From Sva-07 sp963774765 (GTDB lineage: Bacteria > Actinomycetota > Acidimicrobiia > Acidimicrobiales > Ilumatobacteraceae): a DNA stretch of 64,000 bases. A program made the position numbers and the translations under genes. Positions 54,820-63,714 of the stretch are shown here, piece after piece. The notes under the pieces are model-generated. The model ran no database searches and was not told where the DNA came from. It saw only the letters and a program-made list of their open reading frames with translations. Location of the stretch: contig CAVZGP010000011.1 of the NCBI GenBank assembly GCA_963774765.1, positions 310,001 through 374,000 of the forward strand, written 5' to 3'. Each line of letters begins with the position of its first letter. Positions within the stretch are counted from its first letter, which is position 1.

Positions 54820-56487
54820 GTGCGAGTACGTCGACCAGTCAGATTGAGCCTTGCTGCAACCGCTCTGGGAAGCATGCTGATTCCCATGATCGGGACCGCA
54901 AGCGCGCATGTGGCCACTGCCGGTGGCGCCTCCGGCGCGCGGGTGGTCTACGTGGCCGGCAACAGCAGACCTCCGGTTGACGACCGGCCGATCATCGACC
55001 GACTTCGGTCCTTGGGATACGACGTGACGGCGGTCGACGACGATTCGCTCACGGTCGATTCGCTTGCCGGTGCCGACCTCGTGATGGTGGCGTCATCGGT
55101 GCTTCCAACAAAGATCCCGGCCTGGTTGGGCGACGTGAGTGCACCTCTGTTCGTCTCGGAGGCGTATGTATTCGATGATCTTCGACTTGCGACATCATCA
55201 CGTGACGTCACGGCGTCGAGCTTCGAAGGAGGGGTGCCGCTGGTGCAAGGTCGGGCGCCTCTGAGTGTGGGTGCTCCCGTCGCGTCGGCCGAGGTGCACG
55301 GTTGGATCGGCGCGAAGTCGGGTTGGTTCTCCTATGAAGCGGGCGATGCCTTGGCTTCAGGGGTTGCACCGGCTCGACGCACCGCGTTCTTTCTCGGCTA
55401 CGGAGCTGGCGGCAAGCTCACCGAAGAGGGCTGGAGAGCGTTCGACGAGGCGGTCGCCTGGACGGTCACGGGCTCTGGAACCGCGCCGGCCACACCGGCA
55501 CCCCCGACGCTGCCGTCCGCTGCGCCCGAGACGTCGGCACCGGCGCTCCCGGCAGTACCTGAACCACTCGTGGTTGCCCAGCCCGAGGTCGTTCCTGCCG
55601 TCACCGTTCCAACTTCAGCGCTCGAGCAGGCCGAACGCCTCGGTCAATCGGGCGGCTCCTCCGTGGGGTGCTCGCCGAACGGTGGGCAAGGCGACATCCA
55701 TGTCGTCGATTTCGAGAATCGCGCGATCGGCGCCTACGACGTACCCACGCTCAAACGGGACTGGGCGACGCGTTGGGACTTCGGCGTCCAGGAAGGCCGG
55801 GCCTCCATCGTCGAGCGTGGGGCATGTCATGCACTACGTATCGCGTACCCGGCGAATCAGGTCGGGCCACGGACCAATGGTGCCTCGTGGACCCAGAACT
55901 TCGACGACGTGCACGACGAGGTGTTCCTCCGGTACGACGTCAAGTTCGGTGATGGTTTCGACTTCCGAGCGGGCGGCAAGCTTCCCGGCCTGTTCGGTGG
56001 CGAACGGAACACGGGCGGTCACAAGCCGACAGGAACCGATGGATTCAGCGCACGAATCGTCTGGCAGTCCGGTGGTCAGATGACGACATACCTCTACCAC
56101 CCCGACCAATCTGGTAAGTGGGGGGACCACTACTACTGGACGGGTACGCAAACGACCGCTGACGAACCGCATCCGGCTGGACAGGTGATCCGATTCGTGC
56201 CGGGGCGTTGGTACACGATCGAGCAGCATCTCACGATGAACACGCCGGGGCGCCATGACGGTGTGCTCGAGCAATGGGTCGACGGGCAGCTCGCAACCCG
56301 GGTGACCGGGTTGATGTTGCGGACAGACGATTCGTTTGGCATCGACGGCATGTACTTCAACACCTTCTTCGGAGGTCAGAAGGACCGATATCGCACCGTC
56401 AAGAACGAGACTGCGGAGTTCGACAACTTCATGATCTCGACCCACCGCCCGGGCGTCCTCTCAACGGTGCCGTCTGGAGTGCGATGA
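54820..56487 (+). CDS. secreted polysaccharide lyase (PL14-like) with N-terminal ThuA-like module
   Basis: A 555-residue exported protein. Signal peptide (1-30), ThuA/GATase-like module (about 40-225, VVYVAGNSRPPVDDR), an Ala/Pro/Val-rich linker (about 230-290), then a C-terminal jelly-roll (about 305-545) whose features match PL14-type alginate/glucuronan lyases: DEVFLRYDVKFG, GGKLPGLFGGE, QWVDGQLATRV, FNTFFGGQ and EFDNFMIS. It probably cleaves an acidic polysaccharide, perhaps the product of this locus, in shedding or remodelling. The GTG at 54820 has GGAGG nine bases upstream; an ATG 36 bp earlier would start before the leader. The stop overlaps the next gene (ATGA). Confidence 0.75.
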   Translation: MRVRRPVRLSLAATALGSMLIPMIGTASAHVATAGGASGARVVYVAGNSRPPVDDRPIIDRLRSLGYDVTAVDDDSLTVDSLAGADLVMVASSVLPTKIPAWLGDVSAPLFVSEAYVFDDLRLATSSRDVTASSFEGGVPLVQGRAPLSVGAPVASAEVHGWIGAKSGWFSYEAGDALASGVAPARRTAFFLGYGAGGKLTEEGWRAFDEAVAWTVTGSGTAPATPAPPTLPSAAPETSAPALPAVPEPLVVAQPEVVPAVTVPTSALEQAERLGQSGGSSVGCSPNGGQGDIHVVDFENRAIGAYDVPTLKRDWATRWDFGVQEGRASIVERGACHALRIAYPANQVGPRTNGASWTQNFDDVHDEVFLRYDVKFGDGFDFRAGGKLPGLFGGERNTGGHKPTGTDGFSARIVWQSGGQMTTYLYHPDQSGKWGDHYYWTGTQTTADEPHPAGQVIRFVPGRWYTIEQHLTMNTPGRHDGVLEQWVDGQLATRVTGLMLRTDDSFGIDGMYFNTFFGGQKDRYRTVKNETAEFDNFMISTHRPGVLSTVPSGVR

Positions 56488-57476
56488 ACGTCAGAACGAG
56501 GCGACCATCGGTCGGCGACGCCACGAGTGCAGCCCTCAGCGCCGTACGGGCGGCATCGGAGATCTGTGGGGCGGCACAGGGTCGGCTTCTTGTCGGTGAC
56601 ACGCTGGCGAAGAGCGATGAAAGCCCCGTCACCATCGCCGACTTCGCCGCTCAGGCGGTCGTCTGCGCAACACTGGCCGAAAGGCTGGGAACGGTAGAGA
56701 TCGTCGGCGAAGAGGATGCCGACGACCTCGCGTCTGAAGCAGACCTGCTCGCGAGTGTGACATCGCTCGTGCAACGCCACTGGCGAGCACAGGCCTCGCC
56801 GGACGCCGTGTGCGAGTGGATCTCCCTGGGTGGAGCTGATGCTTCCGGCGACAGGTACTGGACGCTCGATCCAATCGACGGAACGAAAGGGTTCCTGCGT
56901 GGTGACCAATATGCGATCGTGTTGGCGCTGATCGAGGACGGACACGTGGTGCTCGGTGTGCTCGGCTGCCCGAATCTCCCGAATCCTGACGGTTCGAAGG
57001 GCGCAACATTCGTCGCGACCGAAGATCGCTGTGATGGGTACTACGGTTCGTCATCGTCTGCGGTTCCGATCCGTGTTGCTGCACCTGCCTCACTGGCCGA
57101 GGCACGATTCTGTGAGTCGGTCGAGTCAGGGCACTCGAACCAGGATGAGTCCGCTCGGATTGCCGAACTGCTCGGTATCCAGGCGGACCCGTACCGGATC
57201 GACAGCCAGTGCAAATATGCCGCTGTCGGCCGGGGTGACGCGTCGATCTACCTTCGGCTCCCCACGAGTTCCACGTACCGCGAGAAGATCTGGGACCATG
57301 CCGCCGGTATGTTCGTGGTGGAGCAGGCCGGAGGCCGGGTCACCGACGTGAACGGAGATCCGCTCGACTTCACACAGGGGCCGCGCCTCGAGCGAAACCG
57401 CGGAGTCGTGGCAACCGACGGTCGGTTCCACGACGAGGTGATCGCGGCGGTCGCTTCGGTGCTTGTTCAGCTCTGA
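56484..57476 (+). CDS. 3'(2'),5'-bisphosphate nucleotidase (PAP phosphatase), HAL2-like
   Basis: A 330-residue inositol-monophosphatase-superfamily enzyme. Metal-binding motifs: VGEEDADDL (about 75), LDPIDGTKGF (about 133-142) and WDHAAG (about 272). The TKGFLRGDQYA extension and the following LGVLGCPNLP are typical of HAL2/SAL-type enzymes that convert PAP, the by-product of sulfotransferases, to AMP. Coupled to the lyase gene by a 4-bp overlap (ATGA). In a locus with five sulfotransferases this role makes sense: PAP inhibits sulfation. Confidence 0.85.
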   Translation: MNVRTRRPSVGDATSAALSAVRAASEICGAAQGRLLVGDTLAKSDESPVTIADFAAQAVVCATLAERLGTVEIVGEEDADDLASEADLLASVTSLVQRHWRAQASPDAVCEWISLGGADASGDRYWTLDPIDGTKGFLRGDQYAIVLALIEDGHVVLGVLGCPNLPNPDGSKGATFVATEDRCDGYYGSSSSAVPIRVAAPASLAEARFCESVESGHSNQDESARIAELLGIQADPYRIDSQCKYAAVGRGDASIYLRLPTSSTYREKIWDHAAGMFVVEQAGGRVTDVNGDPLDFTQGPRLERNRGVVATDGRFHDEVIAAVASVLVQL

Positions 57477-57643
57477 CCGAGCGGGTGTTCCGCGGTGGGT
57501 CTCGGATCGTGGTGGGCGGGCGAATTGCCTCGTCCGAGTCGGAAATCGAGCTCGTGCCCCCTGCACCACAGGATCAAGTTCACACCAAGGCCGTGTCGAG
57601 AATCGCGCGACGCGCGGCGGACCTGCCGCCCTCTGTTGCGGCT

Positions 57644-57652
57644 CTCTCAAGG
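57644..57652 (+). repeat. third CTCTCAAGG copy before the sugar-phosphate transferase
   Basis: Identical to the 9-mer at 54727-54735, located 103 bp before the start codon at 57755. No CCGAT box follows at 15 bp. The rest of the 278-bp gap contains no feature I can name. Confidence 0.4.
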
Positions 57653-57754
57653 CATTGTGAATATTGCTTCAGTGTGTCGGCTAACCCCTTTCCAGGTGGG
57701 CCGCGAGTGTGATAGCCCAGGGTTCATGATTGCGGGAACGGATGGCGGTTCTCG

Positions 57755-59392
57755 ATGACTCCGAGGATGAGAGGCGCGATGCCCAGGCGGGACAGAGCGG
57801 TAGACGAAGAGATCATGGATGGACGGACATCCGGACGGCGCATCGCACGTGAGCGATTGGCGTCCCTGCCGATGAGTCCCTGGCCGGAGGTGCCAGCCGC
57901 TGTGCGACCGGCACCGAAATCTCCGGACACCCAGGTCTCGGTGTCACGCTTGCGGCCGGTCCCGACGTTGGACGAACGATCGCTGCAACGTCGATCATCG
58001 ATCGACCCGATGGCATTGCGTCGTCGTGTCATGTTGGCCGACCTGTGTGCCATCGTCCTGGGGTTGGTGGTGGCAGTCGGGGTGCAGGCGGTGTGGCGAC
58101 CCATTCCGAGCGACGAGTTGCTCACCCAGTGGCTCGTCGCCGTCGCGTCATTGCCGTTCTGGATTGCTGCGGCTCGTACGAGTCGTCTGTACACCGCTCG
58201 GGTGAACGAGCGTGTTTGGGACGAGTTCCGTCACCTGGTGGTGGCTGCGTCGCTCGGGGTTGTTGCGATCGTCGTCTTGGCGTTCGTCTTCGGAGTGTCG
58301 TCGCTTTCGCGCTGGATGGCACTCGTCATCTTCTCCTCCGTGCTTCCCGTCTGGTTCATCTCGCGCCAGGTTGTTCGTGGCGTGTTCAGCCGACTGCGCC
58401 GAGAGGGTCGGCTGTCGAGGCCCATCTTGGTGGTTGGCACCGACGACCATGCGTCTGCGTTGGTCAAACGGGTACAGGCCCGTCCCGATCTCGGATACTT
58501 CGTGGTCGGATTCGTGGGCACCGATGATCCCGACGAGCAGCACGGGGTTCCCCGCTTGGGCGATGTGGATTCGATCGGGGAGATCGCCACCGTCTACGGC
58601 GTCAACAGCATCGTGATCTCCCTCTTCTCCGTGGATGGAAACGTGGTGAACAGCCTGACGCGCCGGCTCACCGATCGCGGCCTGCACGTCGCACTGGCGA
58701 CGTGCTTGCACGACATCGACATCGATCGTCTCCTGGTCCAGCAGTTCGACGGCCAGGCGATGCTGTACATCGAACCGTGGGTCAGGACTGGATGGCGCCG
58801 CGCTGCGATGCGGGGGTTCGATCTGTCGGTCGCGCTGGCCGGATTGGTCCTGACGGTGCCGATCATGGCGATCTCTGCCATCGCCATCCGAGTCGAATCG
58901 CGAGGGTCCGTTCTGTATCGGCAACGCCGAGTTGGAGAACACGGAGAGATCTTCGAGATGCTCAAGTTGCGAACGATGTACACGGGTGCGGATGCCCAGC
59001 GCCACGAGTTGCTCTTGCAGAACGAGTCCGACGGGCCGCTCTTCAAGATCAAGCACGACCCTCGTGTGACCCGGGTCGGGCGCATCCTTCGCAAGTTCTC
59101 GATCGACGAGATTCCCCAATTCTGGAACGTCGTTCGGGGCGAGATGAGCGTCGTCGGTCCGCGACCGGCACTCCCGAGTGAAGTCGATCAGTGGACGCCT
59201 GACGTCCATCAGCGCCTCGAGGTGCTGCCTGGGATCACGGGGATGTGGCAGGTGTCGGGAAGGTCGGAAACCACCTTCGAGGAGTACAAGCGGCTCGACA
59301 AGTACTACGTCGACAACTGGTCGCTCAGCCACGATCTGAAAATCGTGTTCCGGACGATCTGGGTCGTGCTGGCGGGTCGCGGCGCGAGTTGA
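57755..59392 (+). CDS. polyprenyl-phosphate sugar-phosphate transferase (WbaP/CpsE family)
   Basis: A 545-residue inner-membrane enzyme that should start repeat-unit synthesis by moving a sugar-1-phosphate from a UDP-sugar to undecaprenyl (or decaprenyl) phosphate. Layout: polar N-terminus (1-85), four membrane helices (about 90-200), Rossmann-like CoA-binding-type domain (about 210-325, PILVVGTDDHA), a further membrane helix (about 355-378), and the catalytic bac_transf domain with EMLKLRTMY, GRILRKFSIDEIPQFWNV, VVGPRPALPSE and PGITGMWQVSGR. This is the full-length architecture. The ATG at 57755 has GGCGG upstream; there are internal ATGs at the polar end, so the start is uncertain. Confidence 0.9.
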   Translation: MTPRMRGAMPRRDRAVDEEIMDGRTSGRRIARERLASLPMSPWPEVPAAVRPAPKSPDTQVSVSRLRPVPTLDERSLQRRSSIDPMALRRRVMLADLCAIVLGLVVAVGVQAVWRPIPSDELLTQWLVAVASLPFWIAAARTSRLYTARVNERVWDEFRHLVVAASLGVVAIVVLAFVFGVSSLSRWMALVIFSSVLPVWFISRQVVRGVFSRLRREGRLSRPILVVGTDDHASALVKRVQARPDLGYFVVGFVGTDDPDEQHGVPRLGDVDSIGEIATVYGVNSIVISLFSVDGNVVNSLTRRLTDRGLHVALATCLHDIDIDRLLVQQFDGQAMLYIEPWVRTGWRRAAMRGFDLSVALAGLVLTVPIMAISAIAIRVESRGSVLYRQRRVGEHGEIFEMLKLRTMYTGADAQRHELLLQNESDGPLFKIKHDPRVTRVGRILRKFSIDEIPQFWNVVRGEMSVVGPRPALPSEVDQWTPDVHQRLEVLPGITGMWQVSGRSETTFEEYKRLDKYYVDNWSLSHDLKIVFRTIWVVLAGRGAS

Positions 59393-59799
59393 CGGCGAGC
59401 ATCCGACATCTGCGAATTCCGGTGCGCTAGAAACGTTGGATTCTCCTGATCATTTCCGCGTTCGTGGTCTGGACACTGTCGGGGGCAGTGGCTGTTGGCC
59501 TGATGAATGTGGCTCGGCTCGCGGTGCGAGCGATGTCGGTGCGGGCGTCGTCTGTCGAGAACTCGGCGCAGCAGACGGGTGAAGTCGACGACACCGCATG
59601 GCATGGTGGATCGCCCGACGTCCGAGCGTGCATCCTGACTGTCGAGAGGCGTTTGGGGACACCTGCATCGCTCGGGAGTTCCGGCCCGACAGGAGCATGT
59701 CGAACCAGACGAGTACCTCGAAGTGCACATGCCAGCGCGCCGTCGAGGTGGTAGTGCTGGTGTGCGCCGCCGTGCTGGTGTCGGGTCGTACCGGTCGTC
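59393..59799. other. 407-bp intergenic region between convergent genes
   Basis: No ORF with coding character, RNA gene or clear terminator hairpin with T-tract is visible. It separates the sugar-phosphate transferase from a leftward membrane protein gene. Confidence 0.45.
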
Positions 59800-60336
59800 T
59801 CAGTCGTCGCCCGACTCGGCGATCTCGCCCGCGGCGAGCGCGATGGCCGCGACGATGCCGGTGATCTCGAGCATGTTGGCGTCGGTCGGTCCACCGAGGA
59901 TGGTGTGATCGAGCACCGAGTCGAAGTAGTGAAAGGAGATCGTGCGGAGTGCGCCGAGCAGGAACAGCGAGGTCAATACCACGATCAAGGTTGCCGAGCG
60001 TCGGACACCTGGCCCACCTCGACCGTGACGCACGACGAGCGAAATCGCCCACGTCCAGAGTGCGATCAGGGTCAACACCACCGCCAGCTGAGCGGGACGT
60101 CGGTCGTCGTACCAGCCTTCGGATTCGGCGAGTCGACGCGCTGCGTCGCCTGCATTGTTGGCCGCGCTGGTCGATCGCGCGATGCCCATGGTGATGAGGA
60201 GTGCACCGGCCGCGAGCCAGAATGTGGGTATCGAGGACGCCGCACACGACGTCTGCCGTCCCGACCGGTGCCACGCCGCCAAGCTCGTCGCAGCGGCCAG
60301 GAAGTACCCGAGTCCGATGATCAGATGGACGGACAC
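59800..60336 (-). CDS. small integral membrane protein of unknown function
   Basis: About 178 residues with four to five hydrophobic segments (VSVHLIIGLGYFLAAATSL, IPTFWLAAGALLITMGI, LAVVLTLIALWTWAISLVV, ATLIVVLTSLFLLGAL, ITGIVAAIALAAGEI). No family recognised. The open frame extends to 60678, but that part is Arg/Pro-rich and unlike a membrane protein, so I place the start at the GTG at 60336 (60330 possible) with low certainty. It is divergent from the SARP-like regulator. Confidence 0.6.
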   Translation of the reverse strand: MSVHLIIGLGYFLAAATSLAAWHRSGRQTSCAASSIPTFWLAAGALLITMGIARSTSAANNAGDAARRLAESEGWYDDRRPAQLAVVLTLIALWTWAISLVVRHGRGGPGVRRSATLIVVLTSLFLLGALRTISFHYFDSVLDHTILGGPTDANMLEITGIVAAIALAAGEIAESGDD

Positions 60337-60707
60337 AGCGTACGCATCTTCGAGGCTCGGTCGTCGTCGCTGAACGGCATCGGGAAGGGACTGTAACGAC
60401 CACGTGTCGTGCGCACGGGTCGCCGTGTTGGCGACGTCACCGCCGGCGTCACCATTCGTGAGAGCTGCACCGAACGGTGAGCCAGACGATGGGCAAGCAC
60501 GAACCCGTTGAAGTGGCGCAAGCGGTGCCCTATCATCGCGAGCGGTTCCCTGCGGGCGGGCAATCATCGGGAGGACATGTGGCGATTCGGGGGCTGAAGT
60601 CATCCGTAGCGGGTGGCAGCATCGCGTCCGACGGTGTTCGAAGGCGTGACATCGCCTGGTCGGCCAATTCCGGGGCATCGTCGTGTCTCTGACCGGAGTC
60701 CAGCACC
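60337..60707. other. 371-bp divergent region
   Basis: Between the membrane protein and the SARP-like regulator. The minus frame stays open but with unlike composition. No recognised promoter or RNA. Confidence 0.4.
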
Positions 60708-62276
60708 GTGGACACGAGTAGGACGAAGACGCCTGACGGCCACCCGGTGGTCCGGGTGTTGGGCACTCCGCACGTGACTCTCGGCGGCTCGGTGGTGACG
60801 CTCGGGGCGCGATCGATGCTGCTGCTCCTGCGGTTGAGCGTTGCCCGTCCGGCGGCGTTCAGCAGCGCACGGCTACGCGACGACGTGTGGGGAGACTCGA
60901 CGGGGACCGATGGCGGAGTGCGGGTCCAGATCAACCGGCTCCGGGCGCTGCTCGGCCCCGACATCGTCGTTCGTCGGCACGACGGGTACGCCCTCGGACC
61001 GCACGTCGAGGTCGACGTCGATCGGTTCGTGGTCCTCTGTGGAGCCGGCCGGGACCGTTCCACGCCGATCGGGGCCCGAATCAGGTCGTACGACGAGGCG
61101 CTGAACATGTGGGCCGATGGTGCGTACATCGGTTTCGACCAGGTCCACTGGCTTCGTGACGAAACCGTCCGGCTCCAGGAGTTCGCCGAACAGGCGATCG
61201 ACGACCGCTTCGATTTGCGGGCGCTGGTCCAACCGCCGGCGACCCTCGTCGCCGACCTCCATGCCGCCGTCCTGCGTCAGCCGACACGGGAACGGCGCGT
61301 GGAGCTGCTGGCGACGACCCTGTATCGGGCCGGTCGCCAGACGGCTGCGCTGGCGGCGATCCGCCGGCTCCGTGATGATCTCCTCGACCAGTTCGGTCTG
61401 TCACCGTCGGCGACCGTCATCGACCTCGAGGTGCGGATCCTGCGACAGGATCCCACGCTTCTCGACCAACCGCTGATGGCCGGTGACTCGGGTGACGGGG
61501 TGTTCGAGGGCCAGCTCCGCTCTGCGCGAGCGCTCATCAAGGCAGGCGTGATCGATCAGGCCATGCGCGTCACCGACGATGTCGCGGCGGCCGCCCTCGC
61601 AGTGGGCGATCGCTGTTCCTACGCCGACGCCCTCCTGGTACGGGCGCGGGCACTTGAGCTGTCGGTCGCCACCGATGGTGACCCCACGTCCTTGATCGAC
61701 GAGGCTCAGGGGATCGCACGTCAGTTGCGCAGCGGACCGCTCCTCGCTCGATGCGCGATGGCGCGATTCAGCAGTGGCGTGCCGCGAGATCTCGACCGGG
61801 CCATCGTCGAGTTGACCGAGCCGCTCGACCTGCTCCCCGCGGCGTCACCCGACCGTGTCGACCTGTTGTGCTTCGCCGCGGTCGCCGTCGCGTTCGCCGA
61901 TGCGCCCGCAGCGGCGGTGCAGTTGCTGGATGCTGCGCGACGATCATTCGAACGGAGCGGTTCTCGCCGGGTGGAGCTCGTGTGGTTCGCGTCGCAGAGC
62001 ATCGTTGGTGCGGTGCAGGGGGAAGATCCGCAGCAGATCGACAAATGGGCGATGCGGGCATTCGCCATCGCGAGCGAGTTGGACGATCCGGCGCTGAGCG
62101 TGGTGGCGGCGCAGGCGGTCCTTCGCTCGAAGTACTCGCTCGGTGACCTGTCAGCCGTGGATCGTCTCCTCCCGGGCCTGGAACGTGACTCCAAGGATGC
62201 CGGGTTGTCGTTCGGGATTGTTCGCCGCGTCGTTGTGTCGTGCGACGAACGCGCTCGCCCGTGGTCAACTCGGTGA
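60708..62276 (+). CDS. SARP/BTAD-family transcriptional regulator, N-terminal part (frameshifted)
   Basis: 522 residues before an early stop. The N-terminus (about 15-100) is an OmpR/SARP-type winged-helix DNA-binding domain (VRVLGTPHVTLGG, FSSARLRDDVW, VRVQINRLRALLG, RHDGYAL); residues about 105-245 are the BTAD helical domain (FDLRALV, LHAAVLRQPTRERRVELL, LLDQFGLSPS); beyond that are TPR-like helices. The last ~22 residues (after SFG near 62216) look out of frame, and the natural continuation is in the next frame. SARP proteins activate biosynthetic clusters; the neighbourhood suggests regulation of the locus. GTG start at 60708. Confidence 0.75.
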   Translation: MDTSRTKTPDGHPVVRVLGTPHVTLGGSVVTLGARSMLLLLRLSVARPAAFSSARLRDDVWGDSTGTDGGVRVQINRLRALLGPDIVVRRHDGYALGPHVEVDVDRFVVLCGAGRDRSTPIGARIRSYDEALNMWADGAYIGFDQVHWLRDETVRLQEFAEQAIDDRFDLRALVQPPATLVADLHAAVLRQPTRERRVELLATTLYRAGRQTAALAAIRRLRDDLLDQFGLSPSATVIDLEVRILRQDPTLLDQPLMAGDSGDGVFEGQLRSARALIKAGVIDQAMRVTDDVAAAALAVGDRCSYADALLVRARALELSVATDGDPTSLIDEAQGIARQLRSGPLLARCAMARFSSGVPRDLDRAIVELTEPLDLLPAASPDRVDLLCFAAVAVAFADAPAAAVQLLDAARRSFERSGSRRVELVWFASQSIVGAVQGEDPQQIDKWAMRAFAIASELDDPALSVVAAQAVLRSKYSLGDLSAVDRLLPGLERDSKDAGLSFGIVRRVVVSCDERARPWSTR

Positions 62277-62952
62277 ACTGCCGGACCTGTTCGATCAAAC
62301 CGAACGCCACGCAACCAGATATCGGACTCATGCCGCTGCCGGTGCGCTCTTCATCCAGCGGGTCCTGTTGTCGCTGGAACGGGACTGTTTCGACGAGATC
62401 GCCGATGGTGTCGAACCGTTGCTACTTGGCGGACCATCGGCGTGGCACGCCGTGTGGGCACTGTGTGGGCGCAGCAGTGCCGATGAGGTCATGCACATCC
62501 GCGCCGAGGTTGCGATCAACGACTCCTTCTCGACATTCGTCGCATTTGCGTCGCTCGTCGCCCTTCGCGACGAGCACTCCGAGCTCGGTTCGTGGTGCGC
62601 CGAACGACTCGATGCGCTCGGTGATCGCACGATTGTCGTCGGGTTGGGCACCCTGGTGCTCGGCTTCGCCCCGCACTTCGCTGCGGTTGGCTACCGCGCC
62701 GCAGGTGATCACGACCGAGCCCGGCAGATGTTCGAACGCGCCCGCGAGCTCGCAGCCCATGCGGGTGCCGATCTGTGGTGCGCGTACTCATCGCTGGGAT
62801 TGGCCACGGTGCTCGCAGCAGACCCGGCACAGTCCGATGCCCAGCTGGCGTCCGAACTCGTGGCGTATGTGGACGAGGTCGCGCGTGCAAGCGGTTCCGT
62901 TCGCCTCGCACGCGTGCGCACCGACGCGTTCGTCCGCGAACCGACCCGCTGA
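62143..62952 (+). pseudogene. C-terminal part of the SARP-like regulator in the other frame
   Basis: In the +1-shifted frame, coding-like sequence begins near 62217 (LFAASLCRATNALARGQLGEL) and continues to 62952 with TPR-type alternation (VGYRAAGDHDRARQMFERARELA). Skipping a single base in the GGGA at 62214-62217 would join it to the upstream frame, giving a protein of about 750 residues, normal for BTAD/TPR regulators. So this is the other half of one gene, split either by a sequencing insertion or by a real mutation. The first 70 bases of the open frame overlap the upstream part and are not coding. Confidence 0.75.
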
Positions 62953-63102
62953 CACCGCGACCAGCCGGTGATCGACCTCCGCGCGCCCTCAAGCTCTACT
63001 CGAGGGTCGGGTTCGACGCTCGCTGGGGAAACTCACGCGTAACGCGGATGTAACCCACACATCGTAGAACAGCCTCGTCGAACTTGCAGCTAGGGGATCG
63101 GG

Positions 63103-63714
63103 ATGAGCATGCGGAGCGAGTCGAAGTGGGATGACGGTGTTGGCGGGCGGCGACACACATTCAGAACCCTGATGGCGTCGGCCGTCATGGTCGCGTTCGT
63201 CGCGCCGGTCGTGCCGTTGGGCGGATCGATCGCCGAGGCAGCAGGTGAGGCGGGCAACGCTGCGCCGGCCGCGGTCGAGAATCGGGTCGTGGTGCCGGCA
63301 GCGGGCGCGTCGATCACCTTGCGGGGCATCGACACCGACGGCGACGATCTCGCATTCACCTTGGGGACGAGCTACAACGTCACCGTCGACGCGCCGTCGG
63401 CACCGCTGTGCGAACCGCAGCCCAATGGAGGCGTGGTGTGTACCGCCACGGTCATGGTCACACCGACGTCGACATCGGGCTCATTCGCGTACAGCGTCGA
63501 CGATGGCGCGGTGACGGACTTCGCGACGATCTACGTCGACAACGGGGCACCTCGTGCCATGCCGACGAGTGTCATCGTGTCCCCGACGTCGTCACCGGCG
63601 GTGACGTTGCGTGGTGTCGATCCAGACGGTGACGAGCTGTCGTTTGCGGTGAGTCCGGGCAGTTCTGTGACGTTGGGTGCGGTGTCGTCGCCGTTGTGTG
63701 TCGCGTTGCGGTGA
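63103..63714 (+). CDS. start of a secreted repeat protein with Ig-like/cadherin-like units (broken)
   Basis: 203 residues up to an early stop. A signal peptide (about 20-47, ending near AEAAGEAG) is followed by repeats of the pattern VTLRGxDxDGDxLxF...CTATV..., about 95 residues each, typical of bacterial Ig-like/cadherin-like adhesin units. The ATG has GGGGATCGGG upstream. The pattern continues past the stop in other frames (CTATVDV near 63730; TLRGIDPNGD near 63900), showing that the gene is interrupted. It should extend beyond the window. Confidence 0.7.
   Translation: MSMRSESKWDDGVGGRRHTFRTLMASAVMVAFVAPVVPLGGSIAEAAGEAGNAAPAAVENRVVVPAAGASITLRGIDTDGDDLAFTLGTSYNVTVDAPSAPLCEPQPNGGVVCTATVMVTPTSTSGSFAYSVDDGAVTDFATIYVDNGAPRAMPTSVIVSPTSSPAVTLRGVDPDGDELSFAVSPGSSVTLGAVSSPLCVALR

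Noticed and set aside
57477..57754. Riboswitch or leader RNA before the sugar-phosphate transferase
   Set aside because: The gap has GC-rich stems, but I could not fit it to any known riboswitch core.
59464..59754. Small plus-strand ORF of 96 codons
   Set aside because: No ribosome site, low-complexity Ser/Arg composition and no relation to neighbours; treated as non-coding.
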